Shown: positions 16,122-23,574 of the stretch, one piece after another
Layout of the letters: every line of letters begins with the position of its first letter
Position numbering within the stretch: position 1 is the first letter of the stretch
Assembly: GCA_910587555.1 (NCBI GenBank)
Contig: CAJULV010000011.1
Coordinates: 1 to 58,276, forward strand
DNA length: 58,276 nucleotides
Source of the DNA: an uncultured Acetatifactor sp.
Lineage (GTDB): Bacteria; Bacillota; Clostridia; Lachnospirales; Lachnospiraceae
Direction of reading: 5' to 3'
Program-made: the position numbers and the translations under genes
The notes under the pieces: model-generated
The model's input: the letters and a program-made list of their open reading frames with translations, nothing else
What the model was told of the DNA's origin: nothing
The model's database searches: none

Positions 16122-16481
16122 TCAGCTCTTCATTTTGGGACGAAAGATCAGGCTGGCCAGGTATCCGAAAATAAGCGCCGCAGAGGTTCCGACCGCCCCG
16201 GCCTTAAGGCCTCCGGCGAACACTCCCAGAAATCCCTGTTCGTCCACCGCCTCTTTGACTCCTTTCATCAGCACATTGCCGAATCCCAACAGCGGCACGC
16301 TGGCTCCCGCTCCCGCAAATTCCTGGAAAGGTTCATACCATCCCAACGCCCCCAGGACCGCTCCCGTCACTACCAGCAAAACCATGATGCGCCCCGGCAT
16401 CATTTTGGTTTTCTCCATCAAAATCTGCACAAGGGCACATATCAGCCCTCCCACCAAAAAGGCGTTTACATAGTCCGTCAT
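16122..16481 (-). CDS. spoVAE: Stage V sporulation protein AE (SpoVAE)
   Basis: The 119-aa membrane protein (MTDYVNAFLVGGLICALVQILMEKTKMMPGRIMVLLVVTGAVLG...) has three to four hydrophobic helices and the SpoVAE pattern GFGNVLMKGVKEAVDEQGFLGVFAGGLKAGAVGTSAALIFGYLASL. SpoVA proteins form the channel that moves Ca-dipicolinate into and out of the spore across the inner membrane. A good site (aaggagtaaagcag) precedes the ATG. It is normally directly downstream of spoVAC and spoVAD; here spoVAD lies 2.5 kb away and spoVAC is not in the window. The aroK terminator lies upstream, so it must have its own promoter in the 165-nt gap. Confidence 0.9.
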   Translation of the reverse strand: MTDYVNAFLVGGLICALVQILMEKTKMMPGRIMVLLVVTGAVLGALGWYEPFQEFAGAGASVPLLGFGNVLMKGVKEAVDEQGFLGVFAGGLKAGAVGTSAALIFGYLASLIFRPKMKS

Positions 16482-16646
16482 CTGCTTTACTCCTTATCTT
16501 TCCGCCCCGCACGCTCTGCCTTCGGGCGAAAGCGCCAGAACCGGAACGCAATCCTTACACATCCTTTGGAATTGTGTAGAAATAGTATCCGCAAATTTCC
16601 GCAAATTATGTAAAGCCCTGGGGCGGGCAAAACCTTCTCCACACCC

Positions 16647-16702
16647 GAAAAAGGACTTTCGGAAAACAGCCTCCGGTACAGATGCCGTTTTTCGAAAGTC
16701 CC
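16647..16702 (-). terminator. Rho-independent terminator behind aroK
   Basis: Minus strand: a 9-bp perfect stem (ggactttcg/cgaaagtcc, 16693-16701 with 16653-16661), extended by inner A-T pairs, followed by ttttt. It starts 6 nt after the aroK stop. Confidence 0.85.
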
Positions 16703-16707
16703 GTTGC

Positions 16708-17205
16708 TTAAATAACGTCCGCCGCTTCGTGGACAACCTGCCGAAGGCTCTTACCATGGCATTCTATTGTCCTGTGGGCATATTTTTCATACAGAGGAAC
16801 ACGCTCCTCATATACTTCCCGAAGCGTCTGGCCCTCCTTCAGTGTCACACCTCTGGCATTTAAGTCTCCCAGCCGGTCCGCCACTTCCTCATAGGGTAGC
16901 TTCAGGTAGATGACTATGCCTGTCTCCCGCAGGTGTTCCATGGCACCGCTGCCATAGATGACGCTTCCGCCTGTGGCGATAACGCTTCTGCGCTGGTTCA
17001 GGGAGGCATTCACATCATTTTCAATCTTCCAGAAGCCTTCCACGCCATGCTCCTCGATAAGCATATGGAGCAGCTTTCCGTATTGTTCCTGAATCACCAG
17101 GTCAGAGTCCACAAAGCGGTATCCCAGACGTTTCGCCAGAACCACGCCCACTGTACTCTTGCCTGCCCCGGGCATGCCGATCAACACGATATTGTCTCTG
17201 CTCAT
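16708..17205 (-). CDS. aroK: Shikimate kinase
   Basis: From MSRDNIVLIGMPGAGKSTVGVVLAKRLGYRFVDSD the protein has 165 aa, typical of AroK. The Walker A loop GMPGAGKST is at 9-17; the shikimate-binding D-x-D (VDSDLVI) and GGSVIYG follow, and the lid region is LNARGVTLKEGQTLREVYEERVPLY. It phosphorylates shikimate at O3 in chorismate synthesis. Its ATG overlaps the ridA stop by four bases (ATGA), with gcggagg inside the ridA end, so the two are translationally coupled. No other aromatic pathway genes are adjacent. Confidence 0.93.
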   Translation of the reverse strand: MSRDNIVLIGMPGAGKSTVGVVLAKRLGYRFVDSDLVIQEQYGKLLHMLIEEHGVEGFWKIENDVNASLNQRRSVIATGGSVIYGSGAMEHLRETGIVIYLKLPYEEVADRLGDLNARGVTLKEGQTLREVYEERVPLYEKYAHRTIECHGKSLRQVVHEAADVI

Positions 17206-17576
17206 ACCTCCGCCATAACCTCGACTTCGCACAGCACGTTCTTCGGCAGCGTCTTCACGGCCACACAGCTCCTGGCCGGCTTCTCCGTAAAATATCTGGC
17301 GTAAACTTCATTAAATGCCGCAAAATCGTCCATATCCGCCAGAAAACAGGTTGTCTTAAACACCCTCGTGTAATCGCTCCCGGCTTCGGCCAGCAACGCA
17401 CCCACATTCTTCATTACCAGCTCCGCCTGCGCGGTGATGTCTTCTCCCTCCACATTGCCCGTAGCCGGGTTGATGGGAATCTGCCCGGACGCAAACAGCA
17501 TTCCGTTTACAATAATACCCTGGGAGTAAGGGCCGATCGCCGCCGGCGCCTTATCCGTCGAAATCTTCTTTAACAT
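17202..17576 (-). CDS. ridA: RidA family enamine/imine deaminase
   Basis: From MLKKISTDKAPAAIGPYSQGIIVNGMLFASGQIPINPATGNV the protein has 124 aa, the RidA length. The signature IGPYSQ, the conserved Arg in ARSCVAVKTLPKNVLCEVEVMA and the final Glu are present. RidA removes reactive 2-aminoacrylate released by PLP enzymes. The start at 17576 follows gaggaaaaggat; the longer open frame to 17873 runs through a repeat element and is rejected. It is coupled to aroK by a 4-nt overlap. Confidence 0.95.
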   Translation of the reverse strand: MLKKISTDKAPAAIGPYSQGIIVNGMLFASGQIPINPATGNVEGEDITAQAELVMKNVGALLAEAGSDYTRVFKTTCFLADMDDFAAFNEVYARYFTEKPARSCVAVKTLPKNVLCEVEVMAEV

Positions 17577-17605
17577 ATCCTTTTCCTCTTTTCCCGTAAA
17601 TTTCT

Positions 17606-17740
17606 GTAACAGTTCAGACAGCCCCTCTCGCGAAGTCAAAATTGCGCTCTGTGCAATTTTGCGAGACTTGCGGGCGCCAAAACGCATTCTTTTCGCGTTT
17701 TGTGTGCATTCTCGTAACAGTTCAGCGCCCTGTCTGAACA
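17606..17740. repeat. Composite dispersed hairpin repeat, copies 2 and 3 with two internal hairpins
   Basis: The block has the core gtaacagttcagacag at 17606, a hairpin caaaattgc/gcaattttg (17638-17662), a second hairpin aaaacgc/gcgtttt (17679-17701) and a second core gtaacagttcag at 17714 with its partner tgtctgaac. It fills the gap between ridA and the next gene. A decayed relative of its first half lies at 57197-57261. Confidence 0.8.
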
Positions 17741-17844
17741 AATTTCCGTCTGCGGCATTCAGTGTAAACAGCCGGACCCGGATCCTGCCGTACAATTCGA
17801 TACCCTGCCGCCGAAACAGCCGACACACCGCCTTCGTCAGGCCT

Positions 17845-18084
17845 CTAAGCCATGTCGACTTCCGGCTCGTCAAATTCGGCCGTCACATAAAATCCTCTCG
17901 CGTTTTCAATCACTTCCGTGACTACGCCCTCCCGGCTTTTCAGCCGATACCTGAAGGGAATATTGGCTGACATTGCAAGCGACGGGTCTATCACATAATA
18001 GTAATTGCTGGGAAGAAGCCCTTCCGTTATCGTAACCCTGTCGCCCTCCTTCAGCAGCCCCGTCCTTTCCATTTTAAATTCCAT
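17845..18084 (-). CDS. Small conserved-looking protein of unknown function
   Basis: From MEFKMERTGLLKEGDRVTITEGLLPSNYYYVIDPSLAMSANIPFRYRLKSREGVVTEVIENARGFYVTAEFDEPEVDMA the protein has 79 aa; a GTG at 18114 would add ten residues (the start is uncertain because neither has a strong site). It is soluble, beta-rich and acidic at the end; the KEGDRVTI ... SREGVVTEV pattern suggests a small barrel, as in KOW- or DUF951-like folds. No family is recognised. It follows the zinc-ribbon gene at about 75 nt. Confidence 0.6.
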   Translation of the reverse strand: MEFKMERTGLLKEGDRVTITEGLLPSNYYYVIDPSLAMSANIPFRYRLKSREGVVTEVIENARGFYVTAEFDEPEVDMA

Positions 18085-18159
18085 TTTCCGCAAAATATCC
18101 GCCCCCTTAGACACTTTCCGGACAGCAAAATCCCCCTGGGACTGCCTCCGAATGATGGC

Positions 18160-18711
18160 TTATTCCGCTTTGGTTTCGGAACCGCATTCGGCGCATCCCG
18201 CAGACGCTTCCTGAGTCCCGCATGTGGACTCCGCGCCCTCTTCCCCACAGCAGGCCTCACACGTTTCCTTCTGTGACTCCCCACAGCAGGTCTCACACGC
18301 CGGCTCCGCATCGCTGTAGTTTGCATCCACTACCACTTCGTCAGACTCCACAGGGTCCGATACCTTAATCACAATTGCAGTACCACATTTGTCGCAGAAT
18401 TTACTGTTTTTGGATACCTCTGCGCCGCAGCCGGGGCAGATGCTTACATTTTTCAGGTCGTGTATTTTCTCCGTATTGGACTCGATCTCCGCTTTCAGCG
18501 AAGCTACTTTCGCCGCCCACTCAGACACGGAAGCATCCTCCGTCAGCAGGCCCTTCTCCAGGACATATGCCCCCACTTCGTTCTGAATATTTTTTATATT
18601 CTGATTCAGTGTGCTGATCTCCAGGTTCAGCTTGGCAATGCCCGCAACCTCTTTGCTCTTGGAAATCGTCTTCTGTGTCATCTGGTTCAATTTTTCGCTC
18701 CAACTTGCCAT
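18160..18711 (-). CDS. Zinc-ribbon protein with coiled coil and Cys-rich tail
   Basis: The 183-aa protein has an N-terminal helical/coiled-coil part (about 1-88, EKLNQMTQKTISKSKEVAGIAKLNLEI...), a zinc ribbon (CPGCG 92-96, CDKCG 106-110) and an acidic tail with an approximately 15-residue repeat of CETCCGES / CEACCGEE / CGTQ... / CAECG. Such zinc-ribbon small proteins are common in Clostridia and their role is unknown. A tagaaa-spaced gaggt site precedes the ATG. The Cys-rich repeats could bind further metal ions. Confidence 0.8.
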   Translation of the reverse strand: MASWSEKLNQMTQKTISKSKEVAGIAKLNLEISTLNQNIKNIQNEVGAYVLEKGLLTEDASVSEWAAKVASLKAEIESNTEKIHDLKNVSICPGCGAEVSKNSKFCDKCGTAIVIKVSDPVESDEVVVDANYSDAEPACETCCGESQKETCEACCGEEGAESTCGTQEASAGCAECGSETKAE

Positions 18712-18875
18712 TTTTCTACCTCTTTTCTTATTTTATTATGTATCTGGACCAACTGCAGCGGCACCGTTCTCCTGTCGGGAACGCTTCCGTTACAGGAATA
18801 TCTACTATTATACTATATCCGCTCCTTTTTTAAAAGAAATAAGAACCGTATTCTTTATGAAATCTTTATGAAGCG

Positions 18876-18907
18876 GTAACAGTTCAGACAGGGCGCCGAG
18901 CTGTTAC
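18876..18907. repeat. Dispersed hairpin repeat, copy 4
   Basis: 32-nt element: the arm gtaacagttc (18876-18885) pairs with gagctgttac (18898-18907) with one G-U pair; the loop includes cagggcg as in copies 1 and 3. It lies between the spoVAD 3' end and the zinc-ribbon gene. Confidence 0.8.
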
Positions 18908-19005
18908 ATGAAGCGGCACCGTTTCCCGACACCGGAGCAGTCGCCCCGGTGAAGCGGGAAAAGAAGACAGTCTGTCGCCGTTATCTGACAGGCGTCGGAA
19001 GCCGG

Positions 19006-20037
19006 CTAAGAAACCGCTTCGATTACCACCGCGTGCGCAATTCCCGGAACGCTCATCCCCTCGTTAAAGCTGGTCTTGCTCAAAAGCGCGCCGGTAGGCA
19101 TAAAGAGTACCTTTTTCCAGCTGCCCTCCTGAAGCTGCTTCAGGATAAAAGCGGACAATGTCACTGCGCTGCAGCCGCAGCCGCTTCCTCCTGCATGGGT
19201 ATCCTGGGTCTGCCCGTCGTAGATTTCCATTCCGCAGTCCATATGCTGCTCCGAAATATCAAATCCCCTTTCCCTGAGCAAATCAATCAGAACCCTCTGC
19301 CCTACCTTCCCCAGGTCGCCCGTGATGATTTTGTCAAAATCTTCCGGCTTATCCGCAAAATCCGTAAAATGCTGCTCCAGAGTGGATGCCGCAGCCGGCG
19401 CCATACAGGCTCCCATGTTCATGGAATCCTTCAGCCCATAGTCTACAATCTTCCCCAGCGTCATCCCCGTGATCTGCGCCCGCGCTTTCCCGCTGCTGCA
19501 GAACATGTCCTGCCCCAGCACAAAGGCGCCGCTTCCCGTCACCGTCCAGCAGGCGGAAAGCGGACGCTGGTTCCCGTAATCCAACGGAAAGCGGAATTCC
19601 TTCTCCGCACTGGCAAAATGGCTGGAAGTAGTGCAGACAACCTTGTCTGCAAATCCGCCCGCAATGCTCATTGCTCCCAGTGCCAGTGCCTCGCCGCAGG
19701 TGGAGCATGCCCCATACATTCCCAACAGGGGTATCCCATACGCGGAAACGCCGAAAGAAGTGGCTATGGACTGTCCCAGAAGGTCTCCCGCAAAGAGGAA
19801 AGAGATATCCTCCGGCGCCAGGCCCGCTTTGTCCAGCGCCAGCCCCACCGCCTCCTTCTGAAGCGTACTCTCCGCCTCCTCCCATGTCTTGCACCCGAAC
19901 ATATCGTCTTTGCCCGCTTTGTCAAACAGCAGCCCCAGCGGTCCCTCGTTCTCCTTGGTGCCCACAACACTGGCACTGTTTAAAATATAGACCGGCCGTT
20001 CCAGTTTTATGCTGGCTCTTCCCAATTTCCGATTCAT
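19006..20037 (-). CDS. spoVAD: Stage V sporulation protein AD (SpoVAD)
   Basis: The 343-aa protein has the thiolase-like fold of SpoVAD: ERPVYILNSASVVGTKENEGPLG, FLFAGDLLGQSIATSFGVSAYGIPLLGMYGACSTCGEALALGA, SHFASAEKEFRFPLDYGNQRPLSACWTVTGSGAF and the C-terminal GGSGCGCSA. SpoVAD binds dipicolinic acid and sits on the cytoplasmic side of the spore inner membrane with SpoVAC and SpoVAE. An accggagggaaattt site precedes the ATG. The usual neighbours spoVAC and spoVAE are not adjacent; spoVAE is 2.5 kb downstream behind other genes. A forespore-type promoter is visible upstream. Confidence 0.95.
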   Translation of the reverse strand: MNRKLGRASIKLERPVYILNSASVVGTKENEGPLGLLFDKAGKDDMFGCKTWEEAESTLQKEAVGLALDKAGLAPEDISFLFAGDLLGQSIATSFGVSAYGIPLLGMYGACSTCGEALALGAMSIAGGFADKVVCTTSSHFASAEKEFRFPLDYGNQRPLSACWTVTGSGAFVLGQDMFCSSGKARAQITGMTLGKIVDYGLKDSMNMGACMAPAAASTLEQHFTDFADKPEDFDKIITGDLGKVGQRVLIDLLRERGFDISEQHMDCGMEIYDGQTQDTHAGGSGCGCSAVTLSAFILKQLQEGSWKKVLFMPTGALLSKTSFNEGMSVPGIAHAVVIEAVS

Positions 20038-20122
20038 AAATTTCCCTCCGGTAAGTCGTCTTTATACTGCATCCAGTACCCCATTGCATTCATGCTTTGG
20101 CAATCGGCACTCGCTGTTATAA

Positions 20123-20151
20123 TAGTATTTCCGGAGAGAAAAAATATATGC
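20123..20151 (-). promoter_or_regulatory. Possible sigma-F/sigma-G promoter of spoVAD
   Basis: Minus strand: GCATA (20147-20151), 14-nt spacer, GGAAATACTA (20123-20132), resembling forespore promoters (GYWTA and GGNNANANTR). It lies 86-114 nt before the spoVAD start. Confidence 0.45.
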
Positions 20152-20172
20152 ACGGCCGCCGAAAGCCCGGTT

Positions 20173-21390
20173 TTAATCCGGTTCCACTACATACATCAGG
20201 CTGGTGACCACATACAGCACCTTGCCGTCATACTCCACCCTGGACCAGCCGGAATCCGTGCTGTAGCCTGTGCGATGTGCCTTTTCCCCGTAATTCAGCT
20301 GGCAGCTCACCGTATCGTTTCCCCCGTCCGTGCTGGGTTCCAGCCGCAGATTCACATACTCCTTGGGCGAAATCCAATCATCGCAGTCCGAGAAAATAAT
20401 GACTCTGCCGCCGGCAGTACTCACACGGTTGGGGTTGGCCGCCTGCACGGGAGGCTTATAATCCAGGTTCGAGGTCAGATACTGCGTTACCGCATAAACC
20501 GTCTGGCCGTTGTAGTCCAGCTGTGACCAGCCTGTATCTTTATTGATGCCGGTACGCGTCAGAACTTCGCCGTTTTTGCATTGTACTACAATATTCCCGT
20601 CATCTGCCGTTGTGGGAACGGAACGCAGATTCACCACATCCTTAGGGGTCACGGATTCCTGTTGTTCCGTGAAATTCATGGCAGTGGTTCCGCCCTCCGG
20701 CTCCTGAACCGGTCCGTCGGAATCTGTCTCCGATTCCGGATTGTCCCACTCTGACGGCTCCTCCTGCTCCCCGGGTACCTGATCCGTCTGGTGGTCCCGT
20801 GATTCCTCTGCAGGCTGGGAATCGTCATCCGGCTCCATGTCCTGGACCCCGGATGTCTCACTGTCCCCATTTCCCGCCTCATCCTCCGGAGCCTGCCCGG
20901 AATCCGGGTTTTCTCCATTCCCCGTCTGCTCTCCGTTTCCGGCTTCAAATGAGGCAGACGCATCCGAAGGAAGATTCTGTCCGTCGCCATCCGATTTATG
21001 CGTAAAATGCCACAGAATGGCACAGATAACAGCCGCAAGCACCGCAAGCCCCAAAAAGGTCATCACAGTCACCCATGGGCGCTCTTGACCGTCATCTTCC
21101 TCATCAGCCAGTATGTCTTCCGTTGCATCATCATCCGGCTCCAAATCATCCGTCAGGCGAAGCCTTTCGCCCGCTTTCCTTTTTCCGCTTCCTTCTCCCT
21201 GCGCAGTCCCTTTCACCAGACGCAGGTTGGGATTGGACTTCTTCCCGCCGGTATACAATCTGGGTCCAACGTCTTCCTCCAATTCCGGATCATCCTCATA
21301 ATCCACATAATCGTCTTCTTCGTCGACGCGCATAAATGCCATAAACTTGTCCAAAAGGCCCGGCCTTCTCTCTTTCTTTCCGCCTTTCAT
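20173..21390 (-). CDS. Membrane protein with two SH3-type domains and a SepF-like N-terminus
   Basis: The 405-aa protein starts GLLDKFMAFMRVDEEDDYVDYEDDPE (11-36), resembling the amphipathic helix and acidic start of SepF. A transmembrane helix follows at 106-129, then a long Gly/Glu/Ser/Pro-rich spacer (about 133-235). Two bacterial SH3 domains lie at about 245-310 (VVNLRSVPTTADDGNIVVQCKNGEVLTRTG) and 330-405 (YVNLRLEPSTDGGNDTVSCQLNYGEKAHRTG). The layout places the SH3 domains outside the membrane, perhaps to bind peptidoglycan. It precedes spoVAD by 135 nt and follows trpS by 20 nt, so it may be in the trpS unit. Confidence 0.8.
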   Translation of the reverse strand: MKGGKKERRPGLLDKFMAFMRVDEEDDYVDYEDDPELEEDVGPRLYTGGKKSNPNLRLVKGTAQGEGSGKRKAGERLRLTDDLEPDDDATEDILADEEDDGQERPWVTVMTFLGLAVLAAVICAILWHFTHKSDGDGQNLPSDASASFEAGNGEQTGNGENPDSGQAPEDEAGNGDSETSGVQDMEPDDDSQPAEESRDHQTDQVPGEQEEPSEWDNPESETDSDGPVQEPEGGTTAMNFTEQQESVTPKDVVNLRSVPTTADDGNIVVQCKNGEVLTRTGINKDTGWSQLDYNGQTVYAVTQYLTSNLDYKPPVQAANPNRVSTAGGRVIIFSDCDDWISPKEYVNLRLEPSTDGGNDTVSCQLNYGEKAHRTGYSTDSGWSRVEYDGKVLYVVTSLMYVVEPD

Positions 21391-21410
21391 AAGCCCCCCT
21401 TCTCCCGTGC

Positions 21411-22511
21411 TTATCCTTCGTATCTCTCGCTCTGCGCACGTATCAGTTCTGTGTCGTCAAAATACTGAATCCGCATGGCGCTCTTGACCTCCGCCAGTGT
21501 CCGTGCCGCAGTCTCTCTGGCCTCCTCGCTGCCTTTTCTGAGTATCTCATAAATAGCGGGGATATCCTTCTCCAGCTCCTTCCTACGGTTGCGGATGGGT
21601 TCCAAAAACTCCTGCATGATATTGATCAGGAACCGCTTCACCTTCACATCTCCCAGGCCGCCTCTCTGGTAATGTGCCTTCAGTTCGTCCAGATCTGCAT
21701 AGTCAGGCAGATACCTGTCAAAGTGCTCCGGCCTGCAGAAGGCGTCCAGATACGTAAATACCGTATTTCCCTCCAGATGCCCCGGATCGCTGACCTGCAG
21801 GTGGAGGGGATCCGTATACATACTCATGATTTTGGTACGCACATCATCCGCGGAATCCGCCAGGTAAATGCAGTTCCCCAGCGATTTGCTCATTTTCGCC
21901 TTCCCGTCCGTACCCGGCAGCCTCCTGCGGGCTTCATTTTCCTGCAGCAGTGCGGCAGGCTCCACCAGAACCGGCGCGTACACTGTATTGAATTTGTGTA
22001 CAATCTCCCTCGTCTGCTCGATCATGGGCAGCTGGTCATCCCCCACGGGAACCGTAGTCGCCTTAAACGCCGTGATATCCGCAGCCTGGCTGATGGGATA
22101 GGTGAAAAATCCCACCGGAATGCTGGATTCAAAATTGCGCATCTGTATCTCGCTCTTTACAGTGGGATTCCTCTGCAGCCTGGCCACTGTCACCAAATCC
22201 ATATAGTAAAAAGTCAGTTCGCACAACTCCGGAATCTGGGACTGGATAAGCAAAGTGGATTTTGCGGGGTCCAGGCCGCAGGAAATGTAATCCAGCGCCA
22301 CCTCTATGATATTCTGCCTGACTTTCTCCGGATTTTCGATATTGTCCGTGAGCGCCTGGGCGTCGGCAATCATAATGAAAAGCTTCCTGTACTCACCCGA
22401 GTCCTGCAATTCCACCCGCCTGAGCAGCGAACCTATATAATGCCCTACATGAAGCCTTCCCGTAGGCCTGTCTCCTGTCAATATGATTTTATCCTTTTCC
22501 ATGTTTTCCAT
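21411..22511 (-). CDS. trpS: Tryptophanyl-tRNA synthetase
   Basis: From MENMEKDKIILTGDRPTGRLHVGHYIGSLL (ATG at 22511, gaggagg at the right distance) the protein has 366 aa, slightly longer than typical class I TrpRS. The HIGH-like motif is HVGH (21-24) and the KMSKS loop is KAKMSKSLGN (about residue 206). AADITAFKATTVPVGDDQLPMIEQTREI is the tryptophan/ATP-binding region. It charges tRNA-Trp. A structured leader and a promoter lie upstream. Confidence 0.96.
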   Translation of the reverse strand: MENMEKDKIILTGDRPTGRLHVGHYIGSLLRRVELQDSGEYRKLFIMIADAQALTDNIENPEKVRQNIIEVALDYISCGLDPAKSTLLIQSQIPELCELTFYYMDLVTVARLQRNPTVKSEIQMRNFESSIPVGFFTYPISQAADITAFKATTVPVGDDQLPMIEQTREIVHKFNTVYAPVLVEPAALLQENEARRRLPGTDGKAKMSKSLGNCIYLADSADDVRTKIMSMYTDPLHLQVSDPGHLEGNTVFTYLDAFCRPEHFDRYLPDYADLDELKAHYQRGGLGDVKVKRFLINIMQEFLEPIRNRRKELEKDIPAIYEILRKGSEEARETAARTLAEVKSAMRIQYFDDTELIRAQSERYEG

Positions 22512-22532
22512 CCTCCTAGCCTCCTCTGTCTC

Positions 22533-22659
22533 AGCGTGTCTGAATATCATCCCCGTCGTCTGCCGCGGTAAACCGCGTTACCGCATTTGGCGGAAATCAA
22601 TTTTCAAACACGCTCCGGCAGCTTTTATGCGGCCGGCGGGATGCTGTCAAAGCATCCCG
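22533..22659 (-). promoter_or_regulatory. Structured 5' leader of trpS
   Basis: The roughly 160-nt leader can fold into a 9-bp hairpin (22637-22645 with 22651-22659, cgggatgct/agcatcccg, 5-nt loop) and a 12-bp stem with one G-U pair (22603-22614 with 22533-22544) that encloses a 7-bp hairpin (22565-22571 with 22578-22584, gcggtaa/ttaccgc). The outer stem ends close to the ribosome-binding site. It is too short for a full T-box and has no tandem Trp codons, so the mechanism is open. Confidence 0.5.
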
Positions 22660-22678
22660 GCATCAGCATCATGACACC

Positions 22679-22707
22679 ATTATAACATGAATTTTGCGGC
22701 AGGGAAA
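22679..22707 (-). promoter_or_regulatory. Sigma-A promoter of trpS
   Basis: Minus strand: TTTCCC (22702-22707), 17-nt spacer, TATAAT (22679-22684). The -10 is perfect, the -35 weak. Confidence 0.6.
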
Positions 22708-22781
22708 CTTTTTTTATTCCTGCTTAAAAATTCCGCTTCTCACGACCTCTCCGAAAATTAGATAACCTTTTTATTTTAGGG

Positions 22782-22810
22782 TTGACAATTGTATATATGC
22801 CATGTATAAT
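22782..22810 (+). promoter_or_regulatory. Sigma-A promoter of bioY
   Basis: TTGACA (22782-22787), 17-nt spacer, TATAAT (22805-22810): both boxes are consensus. The transcription start falls inside the BirA operator. Confidence 0.9.
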
Positions 22811-22814
22811 CCGA

Positions 22815-22844
22815 TTGTAACCCTTTATCTTACATAGGTTAACA
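22815..22844 (+). promoter_or_regulatory. BirA operator (biotin-responsive)
   Basis: Half-sites TTGTAACC (22815-22822) and GGTTAACA (22837-22844) are separated by 14 nt, matching the TTGTTAACC / GGTTAACAA BirA box of Firmicutes. Placed at the start site just behind the -10, it would let biotinyl-AMP-loaded BirA block transcription of bioY. Confidence 0.85.
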
Positions 22845-22868
22845 TTATACACAGAGAGGAAAACCAAT

Positions 22869-23450
22869 ATGACCAACATAACCACCACATCGCCCAACCC
22901 AAAAAAACCGCTGCTCACGCTGAAGCAGCTCACCCTGTCGGGCCTGATGGCCGCCGTCTTCTGCCTGTTGGGTCCCTTATCCCTGAATATCCCCATCAGC
23001 CCCGTTCCCGTCTCCCTGGGAATGCTGGCAATTTATTTCGTGACATCCGTTCTCGGAATGAAACTGGGCACACTGAGCGTACTGGCATACATACTCCTGG
23101 GACTGGCGGGCCTTCCGGTGTTCACAGGCTTCACCGGAGGCGCCGGCAAGCTTCTGGGTCCTACCGGCGGGTACATTATCGGCTACATATTCATGGCGCT
23201 CATCTGCGGCTTTTTTGTGGATAAGTGGGGACATCGGCTTCTCCCGGAAATCCTCGGAATGGTATTGGGCACTGCCGTCTGCTACCTGTTCGGAACGGTT
23301 TGGCTGGCTTATCAGGCCTCCTATACCTTTTTCCAGGCGCTGGCTGCGGGCGTGCTTCCCTACATTCCCGTAGACGCAGCCAAGCTGGCAATCGCCCTGG
23401 TGATCGGCAGGCAGGTCCGCGCCCGGCTGCTGAAAGCAGGTTTGCTCTAA
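22869..23450 (+). CDS. bioY: Biotin transporter substrate-binding component BioY
   Basis: The 193-aa protein has about six hydrophobic helices and the BioY patterns LTLSGLMAAVFCLLGPLSLNIPISPVPVSLGMLAIYFVTSVLG, YILLGLAGLPVFTGFTGGAGKLLGPTGGYIIGY and VLPYIPVDAAKLAIALVIGRQVR. BioY is the S component of the energy-coupling factor biotin transporter. An agagaggaaaaccaat site precedes the ATG. No ECF A/T genes are nearby, so it probably uses a shared ECF module. The BirA operator indicates expression when biotin is scarce. It is monocistronic with its own terminator. Confidence 0.95.
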   Translation: MTNITTTSPNPKKPLLTLKQLTLSGLMAAVFCLLGPLSLNIPISPVPVSLGMLAIYFVTSVLGMKLGTLSVLAYILLGLAGLPVFTGFTGGAGKLLGPTGGYIIGYIFMALICGFFVDKWGHRLLPEILGMVLGTAVCYLFGTVWLAYQASYTFFQALAAGVLPYIPVDAAKLAIALVIGRQVRARLLKAGLL

Positions 23451-23470
23451 TTCGCCTTTTTTCTCATTTG

Positions 23471-23524
23471 AAACAAAGTCCCGCTGCTCCGGATGAACGT
23501 CGGATCAACGGGACTTTGTTTCAT
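23471..23524 (+). terminator. Terminator of bioY, possibly bidirectional
   Basis: A 13-bp perfect stem (aaacaaagtcccg 23471-23483, cgggactttgttt 23509-23521) with a 25-nt loop lies 20 nt after the bioY stop. The T-rich 3' arm supports the plus strand; the symmetric stem may also stop the converging UbiA-type transcript. Confidence 0.8.
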
Positions 23525-23574
23525 AGAAAAACATATAACCGATAAAAAGATAATATATTATCAAAAAAACAAAA

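Noticed and set aside
17202..17873. Longer RidA start (223 aa)
   Set aside because: The extra N-terminus runs through the dispersed hairpin repeat and RidA proteins are about 125 aa; ATG 17576 has a good site.
22511..22707. T-box riboswitch for trpS
   Set aside because: The leader is only about 160 nt and lacks a clear specifier loop and terminator/antiterminator pair; only a vague resemblance (ggtaacgcgg) was seen.
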